Positions 39,716 through 48,096 of a stretch of 64,000 nt of DNA are shown here, piece after piece. The position numbers were made by a program, and so were the translations under genes. The notes under the pieces are model-generated. The model did not search any database. It was not told where the DNA came from and saw only the letters and a program-made list of their open reading frames with translations. Source of the stretch: Pseudomonas fluorescens (GTDB lineage: Bacteria; Pseudomonadota; Gammaproteobacteria; Pseudomonadales; Pseudomonadaceae); assembly GCF_902498185.1 (NCBI RefSeq), contig NZ_CABVIX010000003.1, positions 62,001 through 126,000 on the forward strand. The letters are read 5' to 3'. Every line of letters begins with the position of its first letter. The first letter of the stretch is position 1.

Positions 39716-40405
39716 ATGATCCGATCTTCCCTGCGCTTTACCACCCTGTGCGCCGGCCTGGTGCTGTCCGCCAGCGCCCTGGCCCTGTCGCTGGGCGACC
39801 TGACCCAGAAAGACGCCACTGGTGGCCTGAAGGACGCCCTGACCCAAGGCGCGCAGATCGCCGTCAAGCAACTGGGCACCGCCGGTGGCTTCAGCAACAA
39901 TCCCGAGGTGCGCATCGAGCTGCCGGGCAACCTGGGCAAGGCGGCCAAGGCCATGAAGATGTTCGGCAAGGGCGAGCAGGTCGAAGCGCTCGAGGCGAGC
40001 ATGAACAAGGCCGCCGAAGCTGCCGTGCCACAAGCCCAGGCGATTCTGGTCGAGGCGGTGAAGAACATGTCGGTGACCGATGCCAAGGGCATTCTCGGCG
40101 GCGCCGATGATTCGGCAACGCAGTACCTCGACAAGACCAGCCGCGAGCAGATCCGCGCCAAGTTCCTGCCGATCGTCAAGCAAGCCACCGACAAGGTCGG
40201 CCTGGTACAGCAGTACAACAGCTTCGCCGGCCAGGCCGCGGGCTTGGGCATTGGCAGCGCGAAAACCGCCAACGTCGAGAACTACGTCACCGAGCAAGCG
40301 CTCGATGGCCTGTTCAGGATGATCGCGCAACAAGAGTCGAGCATCCGCGAAAACCCGGCAGCCGCGGCTACCAGCCTGGCCAAGAAGGTCTTCGGCGCCC
40401 TCTGA
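39716..40405 (+). CDS. DUF4197 exported protein
   Basis: The 229-aa precursor has a signal peptide ending near SASALA (residue 23). The mature part is helical and fits DUF4197: LTQKDATGGLKDALTQGAQIAV, the central IELPGNLGKAAKAMKMFG, and the C-terminal YVTEQALDGLFRMIAQQE. No enzymatic motif is seen. Function is unknown in the family as far as I know. It lies between two YbaY-fold genes in the same orientation. Confidence 0.82.
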   Translation: MIRSSLRFTTLCAGLVLSASALALSLGDLTQKDATGGLKDALTQGAQIAVKQLGTAGGFSNNPEVRIELPGNLGKAAKAMKMFGKGEQVEALEASMNKAAEAAVPQAQAILVEAVKNMSVTDAKGILGGADDSATQYLDKTSREQIRAKFLPIVKQATDKVGLVQQYNSFAGQAAGLGIGSAKTANVENYVTEQALDGLFRMIAQQESSIRENPAAAATSLAKKVFGAL

Positions 40406-40457
40406 GCAATTGCAGGCAGTAGGCAACGGCTTCCCGATTCACCGCCAGCACCCGAGC

Positions 40458-40499
40458 CTCCAGAGTGACACGGCGCACTACAGCGCATTCACTCTGGAG
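40458..40499 (+). promoter_or_regulatory. Hairpin enclosing the ribosome binding site of the next gene
   Basis: Perfect 11-base arms CTCCAGAGTGA (40458-40468) and TCACTCTGGAG (40489-40499) form a stem with an inner GCGC/GCGC pairing. The right arm contains GGAG at 40496-40499, six bases before the ATG at 40506, so the Shine-Dalgarno sequence is paired. This could be an RNA thermometer, or another fold-dependent translation control. Confidence 0.55.
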
Positions 40500-40505
40500 C
40501 CGTAC

Positions 40506-40829
40506 ATGAGCATCCGCAAAACCATCGAACTGAACATTGTCCACCCGGTCGACCCTGCCGACGGCAGAGGTTTTCAGATCGAGCTGCTCGACATCACCCT
40601 CGCCTCGAAGCCTGCGGCTGTTTTCAGCCACGGCGGCAACGCAGTCCTGCCTTCACCCTTCACGTATGACTTCGCGTTGAATGAAGGCCACATGAAGTTC
40701 GGCAACCAGTACCGCATCACGGTGCGCATCACGGATGGCCAAGGCGAGGTTTATGGCGATGCGCGGGAGTTCAGCGTCGGTCCGGATGCCGAAACCGAGG
40801 TCATCGGGCTCAAGCTTGCGCGTAGCTGA
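40506..40829 (+). CDS. YbaY-like domain protein without signal peptide
   Basis: The 107-aa product starts MSIRKTIELNIVHPVD and has no signal or lipobox. Its layout parallels the upstream lipoprotein: FQIELLDITLASKPA near the start, a central FTYDFALNEGHMKFGNQYRITVRI, and a terminal strand TEVIGLKLARS. I therefore place it in the YbaY-like fold, cytoplasmic. The ATG at 40506 is set by GGAG at 6 bases; that site is inside a hairpin. An upstream extension of 32 codons reads through the hairpin and is unlikely. Confidence 0.7.
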   Translation: MSIRKTIELNIVHPVDPADGRGFQIELLDITLASKPAAVFSHGGNAVLPSPFTYDFALNEGHMKFGNQYRITVRITDGQGEVYGDAREFSVGPDAETEVIGLKLARS

Positions 40830-40842
40830 AACGCCGATGGAC

Positions 40843-40874
40843 CAAGCGGCCGAAGCACCTGCTTCGGCCGCTTG
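40843..40874. terminator. Bidirectional terminator between the YbaY-like gene and the RND permease
   Basis: A perfect 14-bp stem (40843-40856 with 40861-40874) around a 4-base loop lies between convergent genes, directly after both stop codons. The plus-strand side continues GCTTTC. It is one of the strongest hairpins in the window. Confidence 0.75.
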
Positions 40875-40877
40875 CTT

Positions 40878-43800
40878 TCAGCCTTCCTTCCTGACCCTGA
40901 ACCAGGCCGCATACAACGCCGGCAAGAACAGCAAGGTCAGCGCCGTGGCCACGATCAGGCCGCCCATGATCGCTACCGCCATCGGCCCGTAGAACACGCT
41001 GCGCGACAACGGGATCATCGCCAGCACGGCCGCCAGCGCCGTGAGCACGATAGGCCTGAAGCGCCGTACCGTGGCCTCGATGATCGCCTGCCACCGGTCC
41101 AGCCCCCCAGCGATGTCCTGCTCGATCTGGTCCACCAGGATCACCGAGTTGCGCATGATCATGCCTGCCAGTGCGATGGTGCCGAGCATGGCGACGAAAC
41201 CGAATGGCTGGCGGAACACCAACAGGAACAGCGTCACCCCGATCAATCCCAGGGGCGCCGTCAGGAACACCATCACCGTGCGCGAGAAACTGCGCAGCTG
41301 CAGCATCAGCAAGCTGAGCACGACGACGATGAACAGCGGCATCCCGGCGTTCACCGACCTCTGCCCCCGCTCGGAGTCCTCGACGGTGCCGCCGACTTCC
41401 AGCAGATAGCCATCTGGCAGCTGCGCCCGCACCGGCTCCAGGGTCGGGAGGATCTGCCGCACCAGGCTGGCAGGCTGGTCCTTGCCGTAGATATCGGCGC
41501 GCACCGTGACCGTGGGCAGGCGGTTACGGTGCCAGATGATGCCTTCCTCGAAGCCGTACTCCAGGGTCGCCACTTGCGACAGCGCCACGCTCTGCCCGTT
41601 GCTGGTGGGTACGGCCAGGCTGCCCAGGCGCTCCAGTTCGCTGCGCTCACGCTGGGTCCCACGCAACAGGATCTCGATCAGCTCGTTGTCCTCGCGGTAC
41701 TGGCTCACCGTGGAGCCGGTCAGCGAACCCTGCAGAAAGCGCGACAGCTGCGCCGTAGTCACGCCCAGGGCACGGGCGCGGTCCTGGTCGATGTCGAGCA
41801 GGATCACCTTGCTTGGTTCTTCCCAGTCCAGGTGCACGTTCACCACATGGGGGTTCTCGCGCACCTTGGCCGCCACCTGGCGGGCCAGGGCGCGCACCTG
41901 CTCGATGTGCTCGCCGGTGACGCGGAACTGCACCGGGTAGCCCACGGGCGGGCCGTTCTCCAGGCGCGTGACCCGGGCGCGCAGGTCAGGAAACTGCTCA
42001 TCCAGCGTCGCGATCAACCAGCTGCGCAAGGCCTCGCGGTCCTCGATGCTGCTGGCCAGCACCACGAACTGGGCGAAGCTGGCGGCAGGCAATTGCTGGT
42101 CCAGCGGCAGGTAGAAGCGTGGCGAGCCGGTGCCCACGTAGGCCACGTAGTTATCGATGCCCGCCCGTGCCTTCAGCAACCCTTCCAGCCGCTGGACCTG
42201 TTCGGTGGTGTGGCTCAGCGAAGCGCCTTCGGCCAGTTTCAGGTCGACCATCAGCTCGGGGCGGCCGGAGGCCGGGAAGAACTGCTGGGGTACGAAGCGA
42301 AACAGCAGGATGCTGCCGATGAAAGCAGCGATGGTCAGCAGGATCACCGTCTTGCGCCGCCGCACGCACCACTCCACCACTCGCCGCACTCGCTGGTAGA
42401 ACGGCGTGGCGTAGGGGTCCGCCGCCCCCTCGGCGCTACCATGCCGGGCCGCATGACGCTTGGCTAGATCTGGCAGCAGGCGTTCGCCCAGGTAGGGCAC
42501 GAACACCACCGCCGCAACCCAGGAGGTCAGCAAGGCGATGGTCACTACCTGGAAGATCGAGCGGGTGTACTCGCCGGTACTCGATTGAGCCGTGGCAATT
42601 GGCAAGAAACCCGCGGCGGTGATCAGGGTCCCGGTGAGCATCGGAAAGGCCGTGCTCGACCAGGCGTAGCTGGCCGCCTTGAGTCGGTCAAAACCCTGTT
42701 CCATCTTGATCGCCATCATCTCCACCGCGATGATCGCGTCATCCACCAACAGGCCCAGCGCAAGCACCAGTGCCCCAAGGGAAATCTTGTGCAGGCCGAT
42801 GCCCAGGTAATGCATGGTGGCGAAGGTCATCGCCAGCACCAGCGGAATCGCCAGGGCCACCACCAGGCCGGTGCGCATTCCCAGCGAGAAAAAGCTCACC
42901 AGCAGCACGATGGCCAGCGCCTCGACCAGCACCTGGACGAATTCGCCTACGCCCGCCTTCACCGCGGCGGGCTGGTCGGACACCTTGCGCAGCTCCATGC
43001 CGGCCGGCAGGTTGTGAGACAGCCGGGCGAACTCCACTTCCAGCGCCTTGCCCAGGACGAGGATGTCACCGCCGTCCTTCATCGACACGGCGAGCCCGAT
43101 CGCGTCCTCGCCCATGAACCGCATGCGCGGCGCGGGTGGGTCGTTGAAGCCACGGTGCACCTGTGCTACATCACCGATGCGGAAGGTCCGGTCAGCTACC
43201 CGGATTGGGAAATGCTCGATCTGCTCGACGCTGTCGAAGCGCCCGCTGACCCGCAACTGCAGGCGTTCGCTGGGCGTCTCGAAGAACCCGGCCGCGCTGA
43301 CCGCGTTCTGCTCTTCAAGGGCTTGCTGCACCGCAGCCAGCGGCACGCCGAGGGTAGCCAGCTTGACGTTGGACAGCTCGATCCAGATCTTCTCGTCCTG
43401 CAGGCCGAGGAGCTCGACCTTGCCGACGTCCTTGACCCGCTGCAGCTGGACCTGGATGCGGTCTGCGTAATCCTTGAGCACCGCATAGTCGAAACCGGCA
43501 CCCGACAGGGCGTAGATGTTGCCAAAGGTGGTGCCGAATTCATCGTTGAAGAACGGCCCCTGCACGCCAGCCGGCAAGGTCTGGCGGATATCGGCGACCT
43601 TCTTGCGGATCTGGTACCAGAGCTCGGGGATGTCGGCCGAGTGCAGCGAGTCGCGGGCCATGAAGGTGACCTGCGATTCGCCCGGACGCGAGAACGAGAC
43701 GATCTTCTCGTACTCGCCCGTCTCCATCAGTTTCTTCTCGATGCGCTCGGTGACCTGGCGCGAGACTTCCTCGGCGCTGGCGCCGGGCCACAGGGTACGG

Positions 43801-43946
43801 ATCACCATGGCCTTGAAGGTGAAGGGCGGATCTTCACTCTGCCCCAGCTTGCTGTACGACATGACGCCCATCGCAGCCAGCAGAATCATCAGGAACAGTA
43901 CGATCTGGCGATTGCGCAGCGCCCAGGCGGAAAGGTTGAAACCCAT
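40878..43946 (-). CDS. RND efflux transporter permease (AcrB/HAE1-like)
   Basis: The 1022-aa inner membrane pump uses proton flow to export drugs or other amphiphiles. It has the N-terminal membrane segment (WALRNRQIVLFLMILLAAMG), two large periplasmic loops, and the TM4 segment LVDDAIIAVEMM containing the proton-relay Asp pair. Symmetry-related segments appear in the second half (LGTIALAGMIMRNSVILVDQI). It starts 6 bases after the adaptor gene, using AAGGAG that overlaps the adaptor stop. No outer membrane channel gene is nearby, so it probably borrows one. Substrate is not predictable; homologues in Pseudomonas include several poorly studied pumps. Confidence 0.93.
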   Translation of the reverse strand: MGFNLSAWALRNRQIVLFLMILLAAMGVMSYSKLGQSEDPPFTFKAMVIRTLWPGASAEEVSRQVTERIEKKLMETGEYEKIVSFSRPGESQVTFMARDSLHSADIPELWYQIRKKVADIRQTLPAGVQGPFFNDEFGTTFGNIYALSGAGFDYAVLKDYADRIQVQLQRVKDVGKVELLGLQDEKIWIELSNVKLATLGVPLAAVQQALEEQNAVSAAGFFETPSERLQLRVSGRFDSVEQIEHFPIRVADRTFRIGDVAQVHRGFNDPPAPRMRFMGEDAIGLAVSMKDGGDILVLGKALEVEFARLSHNLPAGMELRKVSDQPAAVKAGVGEFVQVLVEALAIVLLVSFFSLGMRTGLVVALAIPLVLAMTFATMHYLGIGLHKISLGALVLALGLLVDDAIIAVEMMAIKMEQGFDRLKAASYAWSSTAFPMLTGTLITAAGFLPIATAQSSTGEYTRSIFQVVTIALLTSWVAAVVFVPYLGERLLPDLAKRHAARHGSAEGAADPYATPFYQRVRRVVEWCVRRRKTVILLTIAAFIGSILLFRFVPQQFFPASGRPELMVDLKLAEGASLSHTTEQVQRLEGLLKARAGIDNYVAYVGTGSPRFYLPLDQQLPAASFAQFVVLASSIEDREALRSWLIATLDEQFPDLRARVTRLENGPPVGYPVQFRVTGEHIEQVRALARQVAAKVRENPHVVNVHLDWEEPSKVILLDIDQDRARALGVTTAQLSRFLQGSLTGSTVSQYREDNELIEILLRGTQRERSELERLGSLAVPTSNGQSVALSQVATLEYGFEEGIIWHRNRLPTVTVRADIYGKDQPASLVRQILPTLEPVRAQLPDGYLLEVGGTVEDSERGQRSVNAGMPLFIVVVLSLLMLQLRSFSRTVMVFLTAPLGLIGVTLFLLVFRQPFGFVAMLGTIALAGMIMRNSVILVDQIEQDIAGGLDRWQAIIEATVRRFRPIVLTALAAVLAMIPLSRSVFYGPMAVAIMGGLIVATALTLLFLPALYAAWFRVRKEG

Positions 43947-43952
43947 CGTGAC

Positions 43953-45053
43953 TTACTCCTTGGCCGCCACGTTCACCATTCGATTGGTGCGGTCCACCGG
44001 CCGCACCTGCTGGCCTTCCTGCAACACATGGCCACCGGCCGCGACCACCCAGTCGCTGGCCTCCAGCCCCTCGAGCACCGGCACGCTGTCGGCGCCATAC
44101 GCCCCAAGCCGCACCACTACACGCTCCAGGCGATTGTCAGGGGAAACCCGCCAGACATAGGCCTGGCCATTCTCGGCGGTCACTGCCGACAGCGGCACCG
44201 CCAGTGCCGGCCGTTCAGCCTGGGCGATGAACACCCGGGCGCTCTGCCCCAGCTGCGCAGGGACCGTGCTGGCGGTGAAGGCGATGCGCGCCGCGAACGT
44301 GCGCGAACGCGGATCGGCGGCCGGCGACAGTTCGCGGATGTGCCCGGCGAATCGCTGGTCTGGCTGCGACCACAGCTCGACGTTCACGGGCTGTCCTAAC
44401 ATGAAGCGGCCGAACTGCTGCTCGGGAATCCCGATCGCCACCTCGCGCTCGCCATCGGCGGCCAGGATGAACACGCTCTGGCCGGCGGCAACGACCTGGC
44501 CGACCTCGACGAGGCGCTTGGCGATCACCCCGTCGCGGGGCGCCCGCAGCACGGCATAACCGGCCTGGTTGCCCGCCACGTCGGCTTCGGCCCGCGCCTG
44601 CTTGAGCCGCGCCATGCCGGCACGGTAGAGATTTTCGGCGCTGTCGTACTGGGAGTGGCTGACCATCTGCCGGTCGAGCAGCTTCTGGTAGCGGTCACGC
44701 TCGGCGCGCACCAGGCTCAGGTTGGCCTCGGCTGCGGCGAGCTGGGCGCGGTTGGCCTCCAGCTGCAGGCGCACGTCCTGCGGGTCGAGCTCGGCCAGCG
44801 GTTGCTCGGCCTTGACCCGCTGCCCCTCCTCCACCAGGCGCTTGCTGACCTTGCCCGCGATGCGGAAGGCAAGCTCAGGTTCGAAGCGCGCGCGCACTTC
44901 CCCTGGGTAGCTGTCGGACGTGGCGCTGGCCGGCTGGGGCTGAACCACCAGAGCAGGGCGCGGCGCGGCGGGCGGCGCCGGCTGCTCCCCGCAGGCGGCG
45001 AGCAATAGCGCGAAGGCAGTGGGCAGAGCAATGGGCAAGGCATGGCGGAACAT
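43953..45053 (-). CDS. RND efflux periplasmic adaptor lipoprotein (MFP)
   Basis: This is the membrane-fusion adaptor of the RND pump. The 366-aa precursor starts MFRHALPIALPTAFALLLAAC with the lipidated Cys at residue 21. The HlyD-type order follows: a beta-barrel/lipoyl half-motif (FRIAGKVSKRLVEEGQRVKA), a coiled-coil hairpin (LEANRAQLAAAEANLSLVRAE), and the second lipoyl half (LRAPRDGVIAKRLVEVGQVV). I chose the ATG at 45053; the frame is open 74 codons upstream through the operator region but that part is not coding. It forms an operon with the permease. Confidence 0.92.
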   Translation of the reverse strand: MFRHALPIALPTAFALLLAACGEQPAPPAAPRPALVVQPQPASATSDSYPGEVRARFEPELAFRIAGKVSKRLVEEGQRVKAEQPLAELDPQDVRLQLEANRAQLAAAEANLSLVRAERDRYQKLLDRQMVSHSQYDSAENLYRAGMARLKQARAEADVAGNQAGYAVLRAPRDGVIAKRLVEVGQVVAAGQSVFILAADGEREVAIGIPEQQFGRFMLGQPVNVELWSQPDQRFAGHIRELSPAADPRSRTFAARIAFTASTVPAQLGQSARVFIAQAERPALAVPLSAVTAENGQAYVWRVSPDNRLERVVVRLGAYGADSVPVLEGLEASDWVVAAGGHVLQEGQQVRPVDRTNRMVNVAAKE

Positions 45054-45089
45054 GGTGAATGGCCTTCTGCGAGGGGCATTTCGAATATT

Positions 45090-45105
45090 TATACTGGCCA
45101 GTATA
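45090..45105. promoter_or_regulatory. Operator-like palindrome for the divergent TetR regulator
   Basis: TATACTGGCCAGTATA is a perfect 16-bp palindrome in the 152-base gap between the divergent adaptor and tetR genes. It lies 37 bases from the adaptor ATG and overlaps an AT-rich stretch that could be its promoter. Position and symmetry fit a TetR operator; binding is inferred. Confidence 0.65.
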
Positions 45106-45205
45106 TTAATCCAGGGAACCGGAGCGCGGAAGCCGGTGCCTGCGAGAAAGATCGTTCTGACCAACCGGCAGCCGGTTAGAGCAGTCACCTCCCCAACCCG
45201 GTACC

Positions 45206-45868
45206 ATGAGCGACCTTTTCCAGCCAATGCACACCACAATGCCCAACGACGCACCCAACGGCCCAGGCCGGCCAAAGGACATGGCCAAGCGCGAGGCCAT
45301 TCTCGAAGCCGCCAAGGTCCTGTTTCTCAGCCTCGGCTATGCCAACACCAGCATGGATGCGGTCGCTACGGCGGCAGGTGTATCGAAACTCACGGTCTAC
45401 AGCCACTTCACCGACAAGCAGACCTTGTTCGAGTCAGCAGTAATGGCGACCTGCCAGGCGCAGTTGCCGGAGATGATCTTCGAACTGCCCGAAGCGGTGC
45501 CGGTCGAGGACGTGCTGCTGAACATCGCGCGCAGCTTCCAGGCGCTGGTCAGCAGCGACGAAGCGGTCAAGCTCAGCCGATTGATCATTGCTCTGGGCAA
45601 CCAGGATCCGGGGTTCGGGCACTACTTCTATGAAGCGGGTCCCAAGCGGGTGCTGGCGGAAATGCAGACGCTGCTGCGCGATGTCGACGCGCGGGGACTG
45701 TTGCGCATCGACAGTCCCGCGCGCGCCGCCGAGCATTTTCTCTGCCTGATCAAGGGAGCGCCGGATTACCGCTTGCTGCTGGGCTGCGCCCCGGCCCTGG
45801 AGGGCGCGGACGCCGAGGCGCATGTGCGGGAAGTGGTGGGCGTGTTCATGCGGGCTTACCGGGCCTGA
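45206..45868 (+). CDS. TetR-family repressor, divergent to the RND pump
   Basis: The 220-aa product has an N-terminal helix-turn-helix (AILEAAKVLFLSLGYANTS, VSKLTVYSHFTDKQTLFE) and a C-terminal ligand-binding region. It lies head to head with the RND adaptor-permease operon and most likely represses it through the palindrome between them. The start is uncertain: ATG codons at residues 1, 8 and 12 all lack a strong ribosome binding site. I keep the first. The inducer is unknown. Confidence 0.9.
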   Translation: MSDLFQPMHTTMPNDAPNGPGRPKDMAKREAILEAAKVLFLSLGYANTSMDAVATAAGVSKLTVYSHFTDKQTLFESAVMATCQAQLPEMIFELPEAVPVEDVLLNIARSFQALVSSDEAVKLSRLIIALGNQDPGFGHYFYEAGPKRVLAEMQTLLRDVDARGLLRIDSPARAAEHFLCLIKGAPDYRLLLGCAPALEGADAEAHVREVVGVFMRAYRA

Positions 45869-45898
45869 CCCGGCTGCCCCCTTGCCCTGTCTGCCACG

Positions 45899-46681
45899 TC
45901 AGGCCTTGAGGGCCTTCTTGGAATAGATATCGTAACGGCTCGACTTGCCCTCCAGGCTATGACTGGGCTTGGCGCCCTCGATGATCGGCGCCTTGCGCGG
46001 GCGCTTCACCACCACCCGGTGGGTGGCCAGCGCCAACGCAGCCTCAAGCAATGCGGGCGCATCCAGGTCGTCCCCGACGAGCGGGCGAAATACGCGCATT
46101 TCCTTCTTCACCAGCGCGCTTTTCTCGCGATGCGGGAACATCGGGTCCAGGTAGATCACCTGCGGCGGCTCGCCCTGCCACTGGCACATGTGCTCGATGG
46201 CGTTGCCGGTCAGGAGCCTCATCCGGGCCACGATCGGCCCGATCTCGTCGTCGCCACGGGCCCGCGCCAGCCCGTCCTCCAGCAATGCGGCAATCAACGG
46301 TTGGCGTTCGATAAGCGTCATCTGGCAGCCCAGGCTGGCCAGCACGAATGCATCCTTGCCCAGGCCTGCCGTGCAGTCGAGCACCTGCGGGCGCACGCCT
46401 TGGGCGATGCCCACGGCCTTGGCGATCATCTGCCCGTTGCCGCCCCCGAACAGACGGCGGTGCGCGGCCTGACCTTCGACGAAGTCCACACGCACTGGGC
46501 CCGGCGCCTGGGGACCCAGTTGCTGGATCTGCAGGCCATCGGCACCGACCTGCACGGCAAATCCGGCCTGGGCATCCATCAGCGGCAACCCCAGGCGCTG
46601 CGCCCACTCGCTGGCCTGGGCCTGAAACTCGGGTGCCAGGGCTTCGACCCGGATGCCGCCTACCTGCTCTTGCTCGTCCAT
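45899..46681 (-). CDS. rsmJ: 16S rRNA (guanine(1516)-N2)-methyltransferase RsmJ
   Basis: RsmJ methylates N2 of G1516 in 16S rRNA. The 260-aa product has the SAM-binding segment [19 protein letters not shown] and the catalytic motif [10 protein letters not shown] typical of N2-guanine methyltransferases. The C-terminal [10 protein letters not shown] also fits. I chose the ATG at 46681 over a GTG 12 bases upstream that lacks an RBS. It is convergent with tetR, with a 30-base gap. Confidence 0.92.
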   Translation of the reverse strand: MDEQEQVGGIRVEALAPEFQAQASEWAQRLGLPLMDAQAGFAVQVGADGLQIQQLGPQAPGPVRVDFVEGQAAHRRLFGGGNGQMIAKAVGIAQGVRPQVLDCTAGLGKDAFVLASLGCQMTLIERQPLIAALLEDGLARARGDDEIGPIVARMRLLTGNAIEHMCQWQGEPPQVIYLDPMFPHREKSALVKKEMRVFRPLVGDDLDAPALLEAALALATHRVVVKRPRKAPIIEGAKPSHSLEGKSSRYDIYSKKALKA

Positions 46682-46777
46682 CAGTTCACGCACTCAGAAA
46701 AAATTCAAGAAATCCCCGGCCTGGGCCGATACACGCAGTATCCGCTATTGTGCCAGAGCCCTACACCCGCGACTGCC

Positions 46778-47398
46778 ATGACAGACACACTTCCCATTGG
46801 CTCGGCCTATCTTTCGCCCGTTGGCGACTATGGCCGGCACAACACCCAGGCATTGGGCGGCGTCAGCCATCTGTGGCAGGACTTCTTTGCCCGGGCGCTG
46901 GCCGAGCAGCAAGGTGAGGAAGCAGGCAGCGCGGCCCCGGCCGCCGAGCCATTCGACAAGGTCAGCGGCGAGCCCATCGGCGGTGCGCGGGTACTGGCCC
47001 AGATCAATACCCAGCGCCTGTGCCAGGTGCGCGATACCGTGGTGGCGCCACCCGAGCCGCTGTTCCTGCCCAAGGCCGAATTCGAGATGGACCTGCTGGA
47101 CCCGGCGCCCGAGCCGTTCAGCGCGGCCGAACTGATCGAGCAGCAACGCCAGCTCGACCTGAACAACAGCTGGCTACGCCCGGTGGTCATGAGCCAGGGC
47201 CAGGCGGTTGCCGAACCGGGTCCGGGCCCGGCCCCGCGGCCGCTGTTCCTGCCGATCGCCGAGTTCGAGACGAGCCTGCTGGACAACGCCCCGGAGCCCT
47301 ATGACGAACCCACTCTCGCCGCCCAGCAGTCGGCACTGGATTTCGACAACCATTGGGCGCGTCCGGTAGTACTCAACAACGTGCGCGTCCACGCCTGA
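46778..47398 (+). CDS. Pseudomonas protein with a tandem 44-residue repeat, function unknown
   Basis: I do not recognise a named family. The 206-aa soluble protein has a Gly/Tyr-rich N-terminus (IGSAYLSPVGDYGRHNTQAL), then two copies of a motif starting PLFLP-x-AEFE at residues 94-137 and 155-198. I count 27 identical positions of 44, including LLD, APEP, QQ, W and RPVV. The copies are 61 residues apart, joined by a Pro/Gly linker. No signal peptide is seen. It diverges from rsmJ, and the next gene converges with only 2 bases between. The coding frame is supported by the repeat conservation. Confidence 0.75.
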   Translation: MTDTLPIGSAYLSPVGDYGRHNTQALGGVSHLWQDFFARALAEQQGEEAGSAAPAAEPFDKVSGEPIGGARVLAQINTQRLCQVRDTVVAPPEPLFLPKAEFEMDLLDPAPEPFSAAELIEQQRQLDLNNSWLRPVVMSQGQAVAEPGPGPAPRPLFLPIAEFETSLLDNAPEPYDEPTLAAQQSALDFDNHWARPVVLNNVRVHA

Positions 47399-47400
47399 GG

Positions 47401-48090
47401 TCAGCGGCAGATCTGCCAGCGGCCCATGTCCAGGTGAAAGTGATTGTGGTGCGCGGCATTGTAGTCAGGTCCCAGCACCGTGCTGAAACTCTCGCAGCCT
47501 GCCTTCTGCACCTCGCGCAGGAACTGCGCCTTCGTCCCCTCCCCCTGCCAGTCCCTGGATAGCACGATGCGCTGGCCGTCCGCCAGGCGAAAGCCGCTGA
47601 TGTCCAGGGCGTTGGCCGTGGCGTGCTGGCTGAGTCGTCCCTGCGTGCGGTTATAGACGTTGCGGCAGGCAAAGCTGCCCAGATGATCGACCTGGGTGAC
47701 GCGCTGGCCAAAGGCCCGTTGCGCTGCGGGTTGCAGGCCATGATGCTCGAACAGGGCATAGGCCACCGCGAGCGGGCAACTGGCGAGAAAACTGCTGGAA
47801 AGACGTGCCTGACCCGTTTCTATACGCAGGACGTTGCTCAACGGACACTTGGCTGAGGCCGGACTGTCGGCCTGCTTGCGGTAGCGCAGCGACGAGGTTG
47901 CCAACGCCTGCTCGCAGAGCTGCGGATCAGCGCGCAGCCGCGACAGTTTGTAGGCGGTCAGCAGGTCGGGCGGCTGCTGGACGTTCAATGGGGCCCACGG
48001 GTTCCAGGCGTCTGGCAGACGCCACCCCTGGAACCAGGCCACCCCTGCCGCCACCAGTACGATGAGCAGCAGCACCAGTGAAGGACGCAT
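47401..48090 (-). CDS. Extensin-like C-terminal domain protein, LAS-type peptidase fold
   Basis: The 229-aa protein has one N-terminal membrane segment (LVLLLIVLVAAGVAWF) and a periplasmic domain of the extensin-like family. The pattern SQHATANALDISGF followed by HHNHFHLDMG gives the H, D and H-x-H ligands expected of LAS metallopeptidases (relatives of D-Ala-D-Ala carboxypeptidases). Several Cys (CEQAL, KCPLS, SCPLA, FACRN, AGCES, QICR) may form disulfides. A peptidoglycan target is inferred from the fold. It is the last gene of a minus-strand group, 6 bases after the PEP mutase-like gene. Confidence 0.82.
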   Translation of the reverse strand: MRPSLVLLLIVLVAAGVAWFQGWRLPDAWNPWAPLNVQQPPDLLTAYKLSRLRADPQLCEQALATSSLRYRKQADSPASAKCPLSNVLRIETGQARLSSSFLASCPLAVAYALFEHHGLQPAAQRAFGQRVTQVDHLGSFACRNVYNRTQGRLSQHATANALDISGFRLADGQRIVLSRDWQGEGTKAQFLREVQKAGCESFSTVLGPDYNAAHHNHFHLDMGRWQICR

Positions 48091-48096
48091 GGGCCC

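Noticed and set aside
40872..44399. Two long plus-strand open frames opposite the RND permease and adaptor
   Set aside because: Low-complexity antisense translations (His, Gln and Arg-rich) in a GC-rich region; the minus-strand pump genes account for the sequence.
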